Source: Myxococcales bacterium | Lineage (GTDB): Bacteria; Myxococcota; Polyangia; Polyangiales; Polyangiaceae | Direction of reading: 5' to 3' | NCBI GenBank assembly: GCA_020430865.1 | Contig: JAGQIY010000695.1 | Span: 1-16,350, forward strand | Length of the DNA: 16,350 nt | Shown: positions 1-7,568 of the stretch, piece by piece | How positions within the stretch are numbered: position 1 is the first letter of the stretch | Layout of the letters: every line of letters starts with the position of its first letter | The notes under the pieces: model-generated | What the model was told of the DNA's origin: nothing | The model's input: only the letters and a program-made list of their open reading frames with translations | The model's database searches: none | Program-made: the position numbers and the translations under genes

Positions 1-2
1 CG

Positions 3-1556
3 CGCCTGGAGCCCAGCGCCTTGAACGACGTCTACCGCGTCGTACATGGCTTGAAGAGTGCGGCCAGCGCAGAGGGCGACAACGTCACCACCTGGTACTG
101 CCACGGCCTCGAGGAGCACATCCTGCAAGCGCGCGGCGAGATCGGTCGCGAGAGGCAGCTGCTCGTGGAGGTGGCGCGCCATCGCGCTGTCCTGGCCGCG
201 CTACTCGACGACCCGCGGCGCGCGCTGGCGACCCTGGCTCGCCTCGCTCGGGTCACGATGGATGGCCCGCCGCCAGAGAGCGGGAGCTCACCGCCGACTG
301 CACCGGAGCCAGAGCAGGGCAGCTTGCAGGTACCGGAGCAAGCCTTGGACAGCCTCCTGGATCGGCTCCAGCGACTGGAGCAGGTCCACGACGACCTCAA
401 TCGCGCCGCGGACCTCGCCACCCAGTTCGGCGCGAAGTCGCGCCAGCAGCGCGAGTCGTTGAACGAAGCGCTGCGCATGATCGGACCTCCCCGACCCTGG
501 GGCGCACCCGAAGCCGCGTTGCGCATCGTGGAGCAGGTGGCCCGCGGGCTAGGCACCTCCGCGGGCTGGGCAGCTCGCGGCGTCCAAGCCATGCGCCTCA
601 GCAGTGAACGTATCCGCACAGAAACATCAAGCACACGCAGCGACCTGACTCAGCTCCGGCGTACCAGCCTACGCTGGCTGCTCGGGCGGCTGGAATCTGC
701 CGCGCTCGAGCTCGCCGAGCAGCAGGGCAAGCAGGTGCGCGTCCAGCTGAAGGGCGGTGATCTGCCCATCGACCGGCGTCTGGCGGAGCGCCTGCTCGAT
801 CCCGCGTTGCAGCTGGTGCGCAACGCGATCACTCACGCTTTCGCCGAACACGGCCGAGGCCAGCTCTGGCTCGAGGCGAGCCGCGTCGGAGGCTGGCTCC
901 GGCTCAGCGTCGAAGACGACGGCCGGGGCCTCGACGTCGCCGGCCTGCAGGCCCTGGTGCCCGGCCCCGAAGGACTGGACGCGGCCAGCGCAGCGCTGAC
1001 GCCATTCGTATCCACACGGCAACATGCCGACGCCTTCGCTGGTCGCGGTGTCGGGCTGCCCATGGCGGAGGCGCTGCTGGCGAAGCTCGGCGGCACACTG
1101 CACCTGATGAGCCGAGAGCCTCGAGGTGCGCGGGCGTTGATCGAGTTGCCCGCCGAGAGCGGACTGATCGACACCGTGTGGCTGACCCATGACGACTACA
1201 GCTTCGGCTTGCCCGTGATGTACGCGCGGCGCGTGGTGAAGAACTCGGAGCGCATCGGCGCGATCTCCCTGGCGCGCTGCCTCGGGCTGCCGCCCAGCCG
1301 GAGACCGCTCACCAGGGCGGTCGAGCTGGACATCGCGGGCCTCACCCCGGTGTACCTGTCCGTGAGCGGCGTGCTGCCAGTGGAGACTGTGAACATCCAC
1401 GCAGTGCCGCCGTCCATCGCGCGGCGGGGTCCGTACTCCGGCGCTGTCCTGCGCCGGGGTGGCCAGCTCGGGCTGGTGTTGCACGGACCGGTCGTCGCGC
1501 TGCGCGCCCAGGTCGTCGCGAGCGGCACGTCGTCGAGCCTTCCTCCCGCCCGCTGA
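3..1556 (+). CDS. CheA-like chemotaxis histidine kinase, 5' end missing
   Basis: The reading frame is open to the left window edge, so the gene begins outside; the TTG at 21 lies inside the Hpt domain and is unlikely to be the true start. Numbering from that TTG, the Hpt phosphorylation motif HGLKSAAS has His9 and Lys12. A helical dimerisation-type stretch lies near 105-150 and 205-235. The GHKL ATPase domain follows, with N box LQLVRNAITHAF (263-274), G1 box EDDGRGLD (298-305) and G2 box GRGVGLP (341-347). Residues about 383-500 resemble a CheW-like coupling domain. This order (Hpt, dimerisation, ATPase, CheW) is that of CheA, which autophosphorylates on the Hpt histidine and passes phosphate to response regulators. 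No CheW, CheY or receptor gene is visible; partners may lie to the left. A Pro/Glu-rich linker occupies about 82-105. The family call is secure, the signalling pathway unknown. Confidence 0.88.
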   Translation, partial: RLEPSALNDVYRVVHGLKSAASAEGDNVTTWYCHGLEEHILQARGEIGRERQLLVEVARHRAVLAALLDDPRRALATLARLARVTMDGPPPESGSSPPTAPEPEQGSLQVPEQALDSLLDRLQRLEQVHDDLNRAADLATQFGAKSRQQRESLNEALRMIGPPRPWGAPEAALRIVEQVARGLGTSAGWAARGVQAMRLSSERIRTETSSTRSDLTQLRRTSLRWLLGRLESAALELAEQQGKQVRVQLKGGDLPIDRRLAERLLDPALQLVRNAITHAFAEHGRGQLWLEASRVGGWLRLSVEDDGRGLDVAGLQALVPGPEGLDAASAALTPFVSTRQHADAFAGRGVGLPMAEALLAKLGGTLHLMSREPRGARALIELPAESGLIDTVWLTHDDYSFGLPVMYARRVVKNSERIGAISLARCLGLPPSRRPLTRAVELDIAGLTPVYLSVSGVLPVETVNIHAVPPSIARRGPYSGAVLRRGGQLGLVLHGPVVALRAQVVASGTSSSLPPAR

Positions 1557-1614
1557 AGACGAACGGCTAGAACGCGGTTGCAGTCTCGAGCGAGCGCGAG
1601 GAACCTGAGCGGCA

Positions 1615-2091
1615 ATGCAGATCAGTCGTCTGACAGCCGCAGACCATCCTGCGGTGCTCGACATCGCAGCAGAGGCACACACACCCGTCGAGCCCGACGA
1701 ACTGACGCGGGACGTGGCCCACGTGTGGGTTGCTCGAGACACGCCGCAGGAGGTCGCTGGGTTCCTTCTGGCGTGGGCGGTCGCCGACGAGGTGCACCTG
1801 ATCAACATCGCCACCCGAGAGCGTCTGCGGCGCCGCGGCGTCGGCCAGGCACTGATGGTGACCCTGCTGGACTTTGCCGCCCAAATGCGGGCGCGGCTGA
1901 TCGTGCTAGAGGTGCGCCGATCGAACGTTGCGGCCATCCGGCTCTATCGCTCGAACGGCTTTTGTGCCATCGGAGTGCGGCGCGGCTACTACTCGGACTC
2001 AGGCGAAGACGCCGTTGAGATGATGGTGACCCTCGACCCCGAGTCCGGTGAAGTCCAACCAGGCCGCGACGAGATCAACCTGAGCGCCTGA
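1615..2091 (+). CDS. rimI: RimI-type GNAT N-acetyltransferase
   Basis: This 158-residue protein has the GNAT fold signatures expected of RimI, which acetylates the N-terminal alanine of ribosomal protein S18 from acetyl-CoA. The acetyl-CoA binding motif A is RRRGVGQAL (72-80). It is followed by LEVRRSN (98-104), then AIRLYRSNGF (107-116) and RRGYY (122-126). Glu99 and Tyr111 sit where RimI has its catalytic Glu and Tyr in the LEV-x-x-SN and LY segments. The ATG at 1615 follows the upstream kinase by 58 bases with only a weak AGGA about a dozen bases ahead. Nine bases separate its stop from pyrK, so the two are probably co-transcribed. The C-terminal tail (about 140-158) is longer than the core domain and acidic. 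Other small GNATs share the fold, but the LEVRRSN/LYRSNGF/YY combination favours RimI. Confidence 0.82.
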   Translation: MQISRLTAADHPAVLDIAAEAHTPVEPDELTRDVAHVWVARDTPQEVAGFLLAWAVADEVHLINIATRERLRRRGVGQALMVTLLDFAAQMRARLIVLEVRRSNVAAIRLYRSNGFCAIGVRRGYYSDSGEDAVEMMVTLDPESGEVQPGRDEINLSA

Positions 2092-2100
2092 CCCTCGACA

Positions 2101-2940
2101 ATGCCCGACCTCTCGAGCCCCTCCCCGAGCCGCACCCCGCGGCGCCAAGTCACCGCGCCGCTCTTGCGTCGCGACAGCATGGGCAACGCCTACCACGTCC
2201 TCACCTTCGACGTTCCCGAAGGCATGGCGGCGCTGCCCGGACAGTTCGCCATGGTGCGTGGCGCCGAGTGGGGCGACGCGCCGTTGCTCCCTCGTCCCAT
2301 GAGCTACCTCAGCGGCGGAACTCGCCCCTCGATCCTGATCAAGGTCTTCGGGGAGGGCACCATCCGTATGGCTCGCGCCATCCCAGGCGAGCCCTTCGAG
2401 ATCCTGGGGCCACTGGGGAACACCTGGCCAAGCATCACCCCAGGGAAACGCCCGTTGCTGGTCGCCGGGGGTGTCGGTGTGGCGCCGTTGCTCTACCTGG
2501 CGCGCGCGCTGAGCGCCGAAGGGGTCAAGCCGATCGCCGTCTACGGCGGGCGCTCGCACCGCGACCTGCCGCTCAACGAGGAGCTCGCCGACGTGAGCGA
2601 CCTCTACATCACGACGGAGGACGGCTCCCGAGGTGCCTCGGGCCGCGTCACCCTGGCCTTGCCGGAGCTTCTGAGCGAAGACGTCGAGGTCTTCACCTGC
2701 GGCCCGGATCGCATGATGGCAGCCGTCTCGGAGCTGTGCGCCGCGCGAGACGTCCGCTGCATCGCCTCACTGGAGACGCCGATGGCCTGTGGCTACGGGG
2801 TGTGCCTCGGCTGTCCGGTGAAGCGCGTGGGAGGTGGCTACCTCTATGCCTGCACCGATGGTCCGTGCATCGACGCTCGCAGCATCGACTGGGGTGAGGG
2901 CAGCCACGCGCCGCGGCGCGTCGAGCGAGGTGACCGATGA
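2101..2940 (+). CDS. pyrK: Dihydroorotate dehydrogenase electron-transfer subunit
   Basis: PyrK is the FAD and [2Fe-2S] subunit that carries electrons from NADH to or from the PyrD catalytic subunit of type 1B dihydroorotate dehydrogenase. The 279-residue product shows the ferredoxin-reductase-like FAD motif RPMS (65-68) and the NAD-binding glycine motif AGGVGVAPL (122-130). Near the C-terminus is the iron-sulfur cluster motif, Cys230-x4-Cys235-x2-Cys238-x12-Cys251, in the context CGYGVCLGC and YACTDGPC. This spacing closely matches characterised PyrK proteins. The first 15 or so residues are Ser/Pro/Arg-rich and probably unstructured. The gene overlaps pyrD by four bases (ATGA at 2937-2940), indicating translational coupling, as expected for subunits made in equal amounts. 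Its neighbour strongly supports the call. Confidence 0.93.
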   Translation: MPDLSSPSPSRTPRRQVTAPLLRRDSMGNAYHVLTFDVPEGMAALPGQFAMVRGAEWGDAPLLPRPMSYLSGGTRPSILIKVFGEGTIRMARAIPGEPFEILGPLGNTWPSITPGKRPLLVAGGVGVAPLLYLARALSAEGVKPIAVYGGRSHRDLPLNEELADVSDLYITTEDGSRGASGRVTLALPELLSEDVEVFTCGPDRMMAAVSELCAARDVRCIASLETPMACGYGVCLGCPVKRVGGGYLYACTDGPCIDARSIDWGEGSHAPRRVERGDR

Positions 2941-3854
2941 CCGACCAGAGCATCCAGATCGGCAACCTCACGCTGAAGAACCCGGTGCTCACGGCTTCGG
3001 GCACGTTCGGCTACGGACTCGAGTACGACGATTTCTACGACGTCGCGACCCTGGGCGGCATCTGCACCAAGGGCCTCAGCCGCGAGCCGCGCTATGGCAA
3101 CCCTCCGGAGCGCATCTGCGAGACGCCTGCGGGCATGCTGAACGCGATCGGACTGGCGAACGTCGGAGTCGAGTTTTTCTGCAAGGAAAAATTGCCCACC
3201 CTCCGTGAGCGAGGCGTCACCGTGATCGCCAACATCTTCGCCAGCTCCGTGGAGGACTTCGTGGCCATCACGGAGCGTCTGGAGAGCGAGAGCGGCGTCG
3301 CGGCCATCGAGCTCAACGTCAGCTGCCCCAACGTCAGCAAGGGCGGCATCGAGTTCGGCCGCGATCCCAAGCTCGCTGCGCAGGTGACCGCCGCGTGCAA
3401 GGCGGCGACCAAGCTCCCGCTGTGGGTCAAGATGAGCCCCGAGGCAGGAGACATCGTCGGCGTCGCGAAGGCCTGCGAGGACGCGGGCGCAGACGCCGTC
3501 ACGGCCATCAACACCATCCGCGGGATGTCCATCGACACCGACACCGGGCGGGTGCGGCTCGCGAATCGTACTGGAGGACTCAGCGGCCCTGCGCTCCGCC
3601 CCGTCGCGCTGCGCATCGTCTGGGATCTGGTGGGCGCCCTGAAGATCCCGGTGATCGGCATCGGAGGAGTCTTCTCGACCCGGGACGCTCTGGAGTTCCT
3701 GTTGGCTGGCGCGAGCGCGATACAGGTCGGCACGGCGAACTTCTCGGATCCCCTGGCCGCCAACAAAATCCGCCTCGGCATCGCCGAGTACTGCGCCGCG
3801 CGCGGTGTCGCAGCCTCCGAGCTGATCGGCCGCGGGCGCCCCGAAGGAGCCTAG
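2937..3854 (+). CDS. pyrD: Dihydroorotate dehydrogenase, type 1B catalytic subunit
   Basis: PyrD oxidises dihydroorotate to orotate with FMN in de novo pyrimidine synthesis. The 305-residue length is typical of cytosolic class 1 enzymes. The signature NVSCPNVSKGG (127-137) contains Cys130, the class 1 catalytic base; the membrane class 2 enzymes have Ser here. Other FMN-site elements are Lys45 in CTKG, Lys165 in WVKMSP, Asn192 in AINT, GIGG (241-244) and QVGTANF (263-269). The adjacent pyrK with a four-base overlap identifies it as type 1B, which uses NAD+ rather than quinone or fumarate. The stop codon abuts the ATG of the next gene with no spacer, so pyrK, pyrD and the HAD gene should be translated from one transcript. 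No PyrR-like or uracil-linked attenuator was seen near it. Confidence 0.95.
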   Translation: MTDQSIQIGNLTLKNPVLTASGTFGYGLEYDDFYDVATLGGICTKGLSREPRYGNPPERICETPAGMLNAIGLANVGVEFFCKEKLPTLRERGVTVIANIFASSVEDFVAITERLESESGVAAIELNVSCPNVSKGGIEFGRDPKLAAQVTAACKAATKLPLWVKMSPEAGDIVGVAKACEDAGADAVTAINTIRGMSIDTDTGRVRLANRTGGLSGPALRPVALRIVWDLVGALKIPVIGIGGVFSTRDALEFLLAGASAIQVGTANFSDPLAANKIRLGIAEYCAARGVAASELIGRGRPEGA

Positions 3855-4595
3855 ATGTTCACAGCCCTCTCGCTCTCCCAGCAGCACCAGGAACTCCAGT
3901 CGATCGTCGACGCTTGCCAGGCCCGAAGCTCCACGTCGGAGCGCGCGGTGATCGTCTTCGATCTGGATGGCACGCTGCTGGACAACCGCCCGCGCACCGT
4001 GGCCATCCTGAAGGAAGCGGCGGAGCACTGGGCGGCGGCGCACCCGGAGGCGACTGCTGCCATTCGCAGCCTGGATCCACGAGAGCTGGGCTACCTCGTA
4101 ACCGACGCCCTGCGTGAACGCGGCGTCGACGAAGCGCTGGTGGGTGAAGCGCTGGAGGTGTGGAAGCAGCGGTTCTTCCGTGACGACACCCTGGTGCACG
4201 ACGTCCCGCTGTCGGGAGCCGTCGAGTTCGCGCGGGCCTGCTACCAGGCTGGCGGCAACTTGGCCTATTTCACCGGGCGAGACCTGCCCAACATGGCCCT
4301 CGGCAGCCTGGCGAGCCTGCGCGATCAAGGCTTTCCAGTGGGCGTTCCGGGCACCGAGCTGGTGCTCAAGCCCGACTTCGAGACCCCGGACCTCGACTTC
4401 AAGCGTGCCGTGACTCCGGAGCTGCAGCGTATCGGCCGGGTCGTCGCGACCTTCGACAACGAGCCAGGCAACTGCAACGTGTTCCACGAGTTTTTCCCTG
4501 AGGCAACGCACTACCTCCTGCTCACCCAGCACGCGCCGAACCCGCCCGCGCTGGCGTCGGGCGTGCGCGTGATCCAGGATTTCCGTCGGGGATGA
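3855..4595 (+). CDS. HAD-superfamily hydrolase, substrate unknown
   Basis: This 246-residue protein belongs to the haloacid dehalogenase superfamily of Mg-dependent phosphatases. Motif I is FDLDGTLLD, with nucleophile Asp36 and general acid Asp38. Motif II is YFTGR with Thr140. Lys172 (LKPDF) or Lys184 (DFKRA) could serve as motif III. Motif IV is FDNEPGN with Asp201. About 75 residues between motifs I and II, largely helical, form a cap. The 30 residues before motif I are an unusual helical extension. The ATG directly follows the pyrD stop, and the gene overlaps the next by four bases (4592-4595). Placement in a pyrimidine operon suggests, but does not show, that it acts on a nucleotide, pathway intermediate or damaged metabolite. 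The motif IV form DNEPGN is not the usual GD-x-x-x-D, so known subfamilies may not predict its substrate. Confidence 0.82.
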   Translation: MFTALSLSQQHQELQSIVDACQARSSTSERAVIVFDLDGTLLDNRPRTVAILKEAAEHWAAAHPEATAAIRSLDPRELGYLVTDALRERGVDEALVGEALEVWKQRFFRDDTLVHDVPLSGAVEFARACYQAGGNLAYFTGRDLPNMALGSLASLRDQGFPVGVPGTELVLKPDFETPDLDFKRAVTPELQRIGRVVATFDNEPGNCNVFHEFFPEATHYLLLTQHAPNPPALASGVRVIQDFRRG

Positions 4596-5935
4596 CCACT
4601 CGACTACCCAGCCTGACGCGCACCACGGCAGCCCTGCTCCTGGCATGTCTCGGCAGCGCGTTCGGCGTCGGGTGTGACGAGACCACCACTCCAGAGCCCA
4701 AGGGGAAGGGGCCGAGTCCCAACGCCAGCATCAAGCCTGCGCCCCTGGCCAGCGGGGGCGAGCCGGAGCTGAGACCCGAGCTACGACCCAAGGTCTTCGA
4801 CGGCGGCGTCGTTGGTATCCCCGCGGATTCTGCGGGCCGCTTGATCGTGCCGGACGCCGGACCACCCACGCCGACTCCGCTGCGCTCGGACGAAGCGCTG
4901 GCCAGCGACGACGCCAGCTTTCGCGACGTCAGCGGCATCACCCTGGCCGTGGAGTGGGACTGGGACAACTCGGACAAGTCGCCAGGCGGCGTCGCCTCGA
5001 ACGCCGAGGCGCTGGAGACCTTGCGAGACAAGACCACCCCGCGCATGACAGTGGATCTGGCGAACGCCGGCCGCATGCGGATCAGCCTGGACAGCGTGGT
5101 GTTCCCTCTGCCGCCCACGACGGAGCTGCGCAGTCGCGTCGATCGCACGGGACACGTCGTGGTGTGGCCCAATCGCAGAGCGTATCGCAGCGTCCCGCCG
5201 GGAGGTCTGCGCGCGCTGTTCGCCGAGCGCCGCGCCGACGTGACGCCCATGGTGACGGGCAAGCTGACGACCAAGGGCAAGGGCTCCAAGCTCGGCTTCG
5301 AGACCACGAAGGCAGAGCTGGTGTCCAGCTTCGGTACCCTGGATCTGGAGCAAGCGAAGGTCGGCGCCACGACCACCGGTAGGCTCTTCTGTCGCTTCCT
5401 CGTGGAACTCATTGCCGTCGATCCCAACAACGAGGTGTGTGAGCCTGGGCTCGTGCCGGTGAGCGCGCACTTCAAGTGGAAGCCAAGAGGCGGAATCAGC
5501 CTGAGCGTGAAGAGCCTGACCCGGCGCAGCGACTTGCCCGTGAGCGACATGCGGCTGCCGCCAGCTGGCGCACTGGTCAAGCCGAGCGAGCTGCCACCGC
5601 AGACCACCGGCACCTTGCTGGATCAGCGCGATCTGTCCTCGATGAGACGCAGCGAGAGCGACGGCATCGCGCCGGGACCGGACGCCCCCGGTGAGGGCCT
5701 GCGCGCCGTGAACCACAGCGACGGTCTCCGCTACGTGCTCCTCGATGGCGTCCCCGTGACCTGGGTCGAGCCTCAGGGTCAGAGCTACGTGATCGGTCCC
5801 GCGAAGAGCTACTACATGCTCGGGTGGCGCGACTTCCTCGGAGCGAACGTGACCCCCGCCACCAAGGTCGCGCTCCCGGCGCGGGTGTTGCTGGGAAGCG
5901 AAACGGAAGAGCCCGACGCGGGCGCCGCTCCCTGA
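4592..5935 (+). CDS. Putative lipoprotein, family not recognised
   Basis: The 447-residue product starts with a basic n-region and a hydrophobic stretch (residues 11-25) ending in FGVGC, so Cys28 could be lipidated; the residue at -3 is Gly, so the lipobox is not canonical. Asp follows the Cys. Residues about 30-90 are rich in Pro, Lys and Glu, with the tandem PELRPELRP, and look like a flexible tether. From about 105 the sequence becomes a mixed, probably beta-rich globular region with several Lys/Gly-rich turns and two cysteines near 265-280 (LFCRF and EVCEPG) that could form a disulfide. The last 70 residues form another compact segment (RYVLLDGVPVTW, YYMLGWRDFLG) before an acidic tail. 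I recognise no family. It overlaps the HAD gene by four bases and ends the left operon. Coding is well supported by length, coupling and signal. Confidence 0.75.
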   Translation: MTTRLPSLTRTTAALLLACLGSAFGVGCDETTTPEPKGKGPSPNASIKPAPLASGGEPELRPELRPKVFDGGVVGIPADSAGRLIVPDAGPPTPTPLRSDEALASDDASFRDVSGITLAVEWDWDNSDKSPGGVASNAEALETLRDKTTPRMTVDLANAGRMRISLDSVVFPLPPTTELRSRVDRTGHVVVWPNRRAYRSVPPGGLRALFAERRADVTPMVTGKLTTKGKGSKLGFETTKAELVSSFGTLDLEQAKVGATTTGRLFCRFLVELIAVDPNNEVCEPGLVPVSAHFKWKPRGGISLSVKSLTRRSDLPVSDMRLPPAGALVKPSELPPQTTGTLLDQRDLSSMRRSESDGIAPGPDAPGEGLRAVNHSDGLRYVLLDGVPVTWVEPQGQSYVIGPAKSYYMLGWRDFLGANVTPATKVALPARVLLGSETEEPDAGAAP

Positions 5936-5969
5936 GGCAGCCCCGGGCTTCGGCGAGCGCCTGCAGCCG

Positions 5970-6584
5970 TCACGACGACGTCGTCAAGTAGTCGTCAGCA
6001 TCGAACCGCACCTCTTGGTGACCGTCTCTCGCGGCCGCCTCGCGCAGCGCCGCGACGGCGATCTCGATCACGTCGAAGCGTGTGGTCAACAGATGGAAGT
6101 CTTCCTCGCGCACCTCGGGGAGGAGCGACAGCCGCTGGTCGACGAGCGCTGCGTCTTCCCGATCCATGCGCAGCTCGGAGCTGGGCCCGTCATGATCGCG
6201 ATGACCAAACAGCGCGTCGTAGACCGCGCCGACGGGGTTCAGAGAAAGAAAGACGTCCCGAGAACACACGAGCCAGCCGTGAACGTCATCACTCGGCAGG
6301 ATCCAGAACCCGTTGATGACCGACCGAATGACTTCTCCGAAGTAGGCGCCCACGCTGCGCGTGATCAGCGACTCCAGCTCCGGGCGCTCCTCGAGCGAAG
6401 CCCTGGCCTCCACCAGGTAGTGGTCGACCAAGGACAGCGTGTCCGACGTCTGGTCGACTTCGATGCCCAGCGCCCCGTGAACGAAGCGGGCTGCCGCGAG
6501 GGACAGCTCGAGGATGCTCTCGGGTGCGCCCACCGCGAGGTCCTCGCTGTGGACATTCTCGGGATGGGACTCGTCGCTCGACAC
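5970..6584 (-). CDS. Conserved-looking protein of unknown function
   Basis: I take the GTG at 6584 as start because AGGA lies eight bases upstream on the minus strand. An in-frame GTG at 6692 would add 36 residues of unnatural composition. The 204-residue product is acidic, with no signal peptide. Its central part reads SVGAYFGEVIRSVINGFWI (77-95), then HGWLVCSRDVFLSLNPVGAVYDAL (102-125, shown as landmarks HGWLVC and LNPVGAVYDAL). A GAYFGE-type motif followed by Trp and a proline-containing helix recurs in uncharacterised bacterial cytoplasmic proteins, but I cannot assign a family. The C-terminus is helical, ending in DDYLTTSS. It runs convergent to the lipoprotein gene, 34 bases away, and divergent from the metallophosphoesterase. 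A 12-base palindrome, GACGACGTCGTC, falls in its last codons. The overlapping plus-strand frame looks like a shadow. Confidence 0.62.
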   Translation of the reverse strand: MSSDESHPENVHSEDLAVGAPESILELSLAAARFVHGALGIEVDQTSDTLSLVDHYLVEARASLEERPELESLITRSVGAYFGEVIRSVINGFWILPSDDVHGWLVCSRDVFLSLNPVGAVYDALFGHRDHDGPSSELRMDREDAALVDQRLSLLPEVREEDFHLLTTRFDVIEIAVAALREAAARDGHQEVRFDADDYLTTSS

Positions 6585-6783
6585 GGCGCTATTCCTGCCA
6601 GCAAACGCCGAAGAAGGAAACAAGCGACCAAGCTGGATGAGCCTCTCGCTGGGCCCGCCAGAAAGGGCTGCGTTCGAAAACCATCGAAGCACCTTGCGCG
6701 CGAACTCTGAAACCTAGAAAAACAGGCTTGCGGCCCCGCGAGGTCCATTCGATAGAAAGTTCCGGGACGTAACCTCCGAACCT

Positions 6784-6794
6784 CATGCTACCCT
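6784..6794 (+). promoter_or_regulatory. Possible -10 region for the metallophosphoesterase gene
   Basis: CATGCTACCCT contains two overlapping -10-like hexamers, CATGCT and TACCCT, placed 16-26 bases before the ATG at 6810. The surrounding stretch (about 6670-6790) is AT-richer than its neighbours and separates two divergent genes. No good -35 is visible, so this is a weak call. Confidence 0.3.
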
Positions 6795-6809
6795 GAGCCT
6801 TCACCCACG

Positions 6810-7547
6810 ATGCGCATTGGCATCTTCAGCGACACGCACGCCAACTACGAAGCGCTGAGCGCGGTCTTCGAGGCATACCGTCATGAGAACATCGACGAGT
6901 ATTACTGCCTCGGTGACACGGTCGGCTATGGGGGCTCGCCCAACGAGTGCTCCAACCTGGTGCGCGAAACGGCCAAGGCGACCATCCTTGGCAACCATGA
7001 CGCAGCCGTGGCTGGGCGCATGGACTACTCGTACTACTACGAGGCAGCGCGCCAGGCCCTGGACACCCACGCCTCCATGCTCTCCGAGCAGAACATGGAC
7101 TGGCTGCGCCAGCTGCCCTACTCGGTGAAGCTGGACGAGATCGGCGTCCACCTCTGCCACGGGTCGCCGGTTCGCCTCGAGGAGTTCGAGTACATCTTCG
7201 CTCCCGAGCAGGCGCGGGAGTGTCTGCCCATCTTCGACGAGCTGGGCCACATCACGCTGATTGGCCACTCGCACCTGTGCAAGGTCTTCGCGCTGACACA
7301 GTCGAGCGTCGAGGAGCTGCCGCCCGTCGACTTCGAGCTGGCCCCAGACCGGAAGTACATCGTCAGCGTCGGCTCCGTGGGTCAGCCCCGCGACTACGAC
7401 AACCGCGCCAGCTTCACGGTTTTCGATACGGAAAAGAAGCGCTTCGAGTTCAAGCGCATCGAGTACGACATCGAGACCGCAGCAGACAAGGTGTTGCGCG
7501 CAAAGCTCGAGCGCAACTTCGCGCACCGCCTGTTCATCGGCGTCTGA
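6810..7547 (+). CDS. Calcineurin-like metallophosphoesterase
   Basis: All five metal-binding blocks of the calcineurin-like phosphoesterase fold are present: DTH (Asp8, His10), GDTVGYG (Asp36), GNHD (Asn62, His63), HGSP (His117) and GHSH (His153, His155). The YfcE/MJ0936-like branch is suggested by the short 245-residue length and by SVGSVGQPRD (186-195) after the last metal ligands. Such enzymes hydrolyse phosphodiesters or phosphomonoesters with two bound metal ions; the cellular substrate cannot be read from the sequence. It has no signal peptide, so it should be cytoplasmic. The ATG at 6810 gives the usual start MRIGIFSDTHAN; no strong ribosome binding site precedes it, in keeping with a short leader. 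It is monocistronic here and converges on the rhomboid gene 21 bases away, with a 10-base palindrome GCTCGCGAGC (7551-7560) between them. Confidence 0.88.
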   Translation: MRIGIFSDTHANYEALSAVFEAYRHENIDEYYCLGDTVGYGGSPNECSNLVRETAKATILGNHDAAVAGRMDYSYYYEAARQALDTHASMLSEQNMDWLRQLPYSVKLDEIGVHLCHGSPVRLEEFEYIFAPEQARECLPIFDELGHITLIGHSHLCKVFALTQSSVEELPPVDFELAPDRKYIVSVGSVGQPRDYDNRASFTVFDTEKKRFEFKRIEYDIETAADKVLRAKLERNFAHRLFIGV

Positions 7548-7568
7548 CGTGCTCGCGAGCTGGAGCAG

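Noticed and set aside
2844..4646. Long minus-strand frame opposite pyrK, pyrD and the HAD gene
   Set aside because: The plus-strand genes are unambiguous; long antisense frames are expected at high GC.
6015..6710. Plus-strand frame of 231 codons opposite the minus-strand gene at 5970-6584
   Set aside because: Composition is that of a shadow, and the minus strand has the better start with AGGA and natural protein features.
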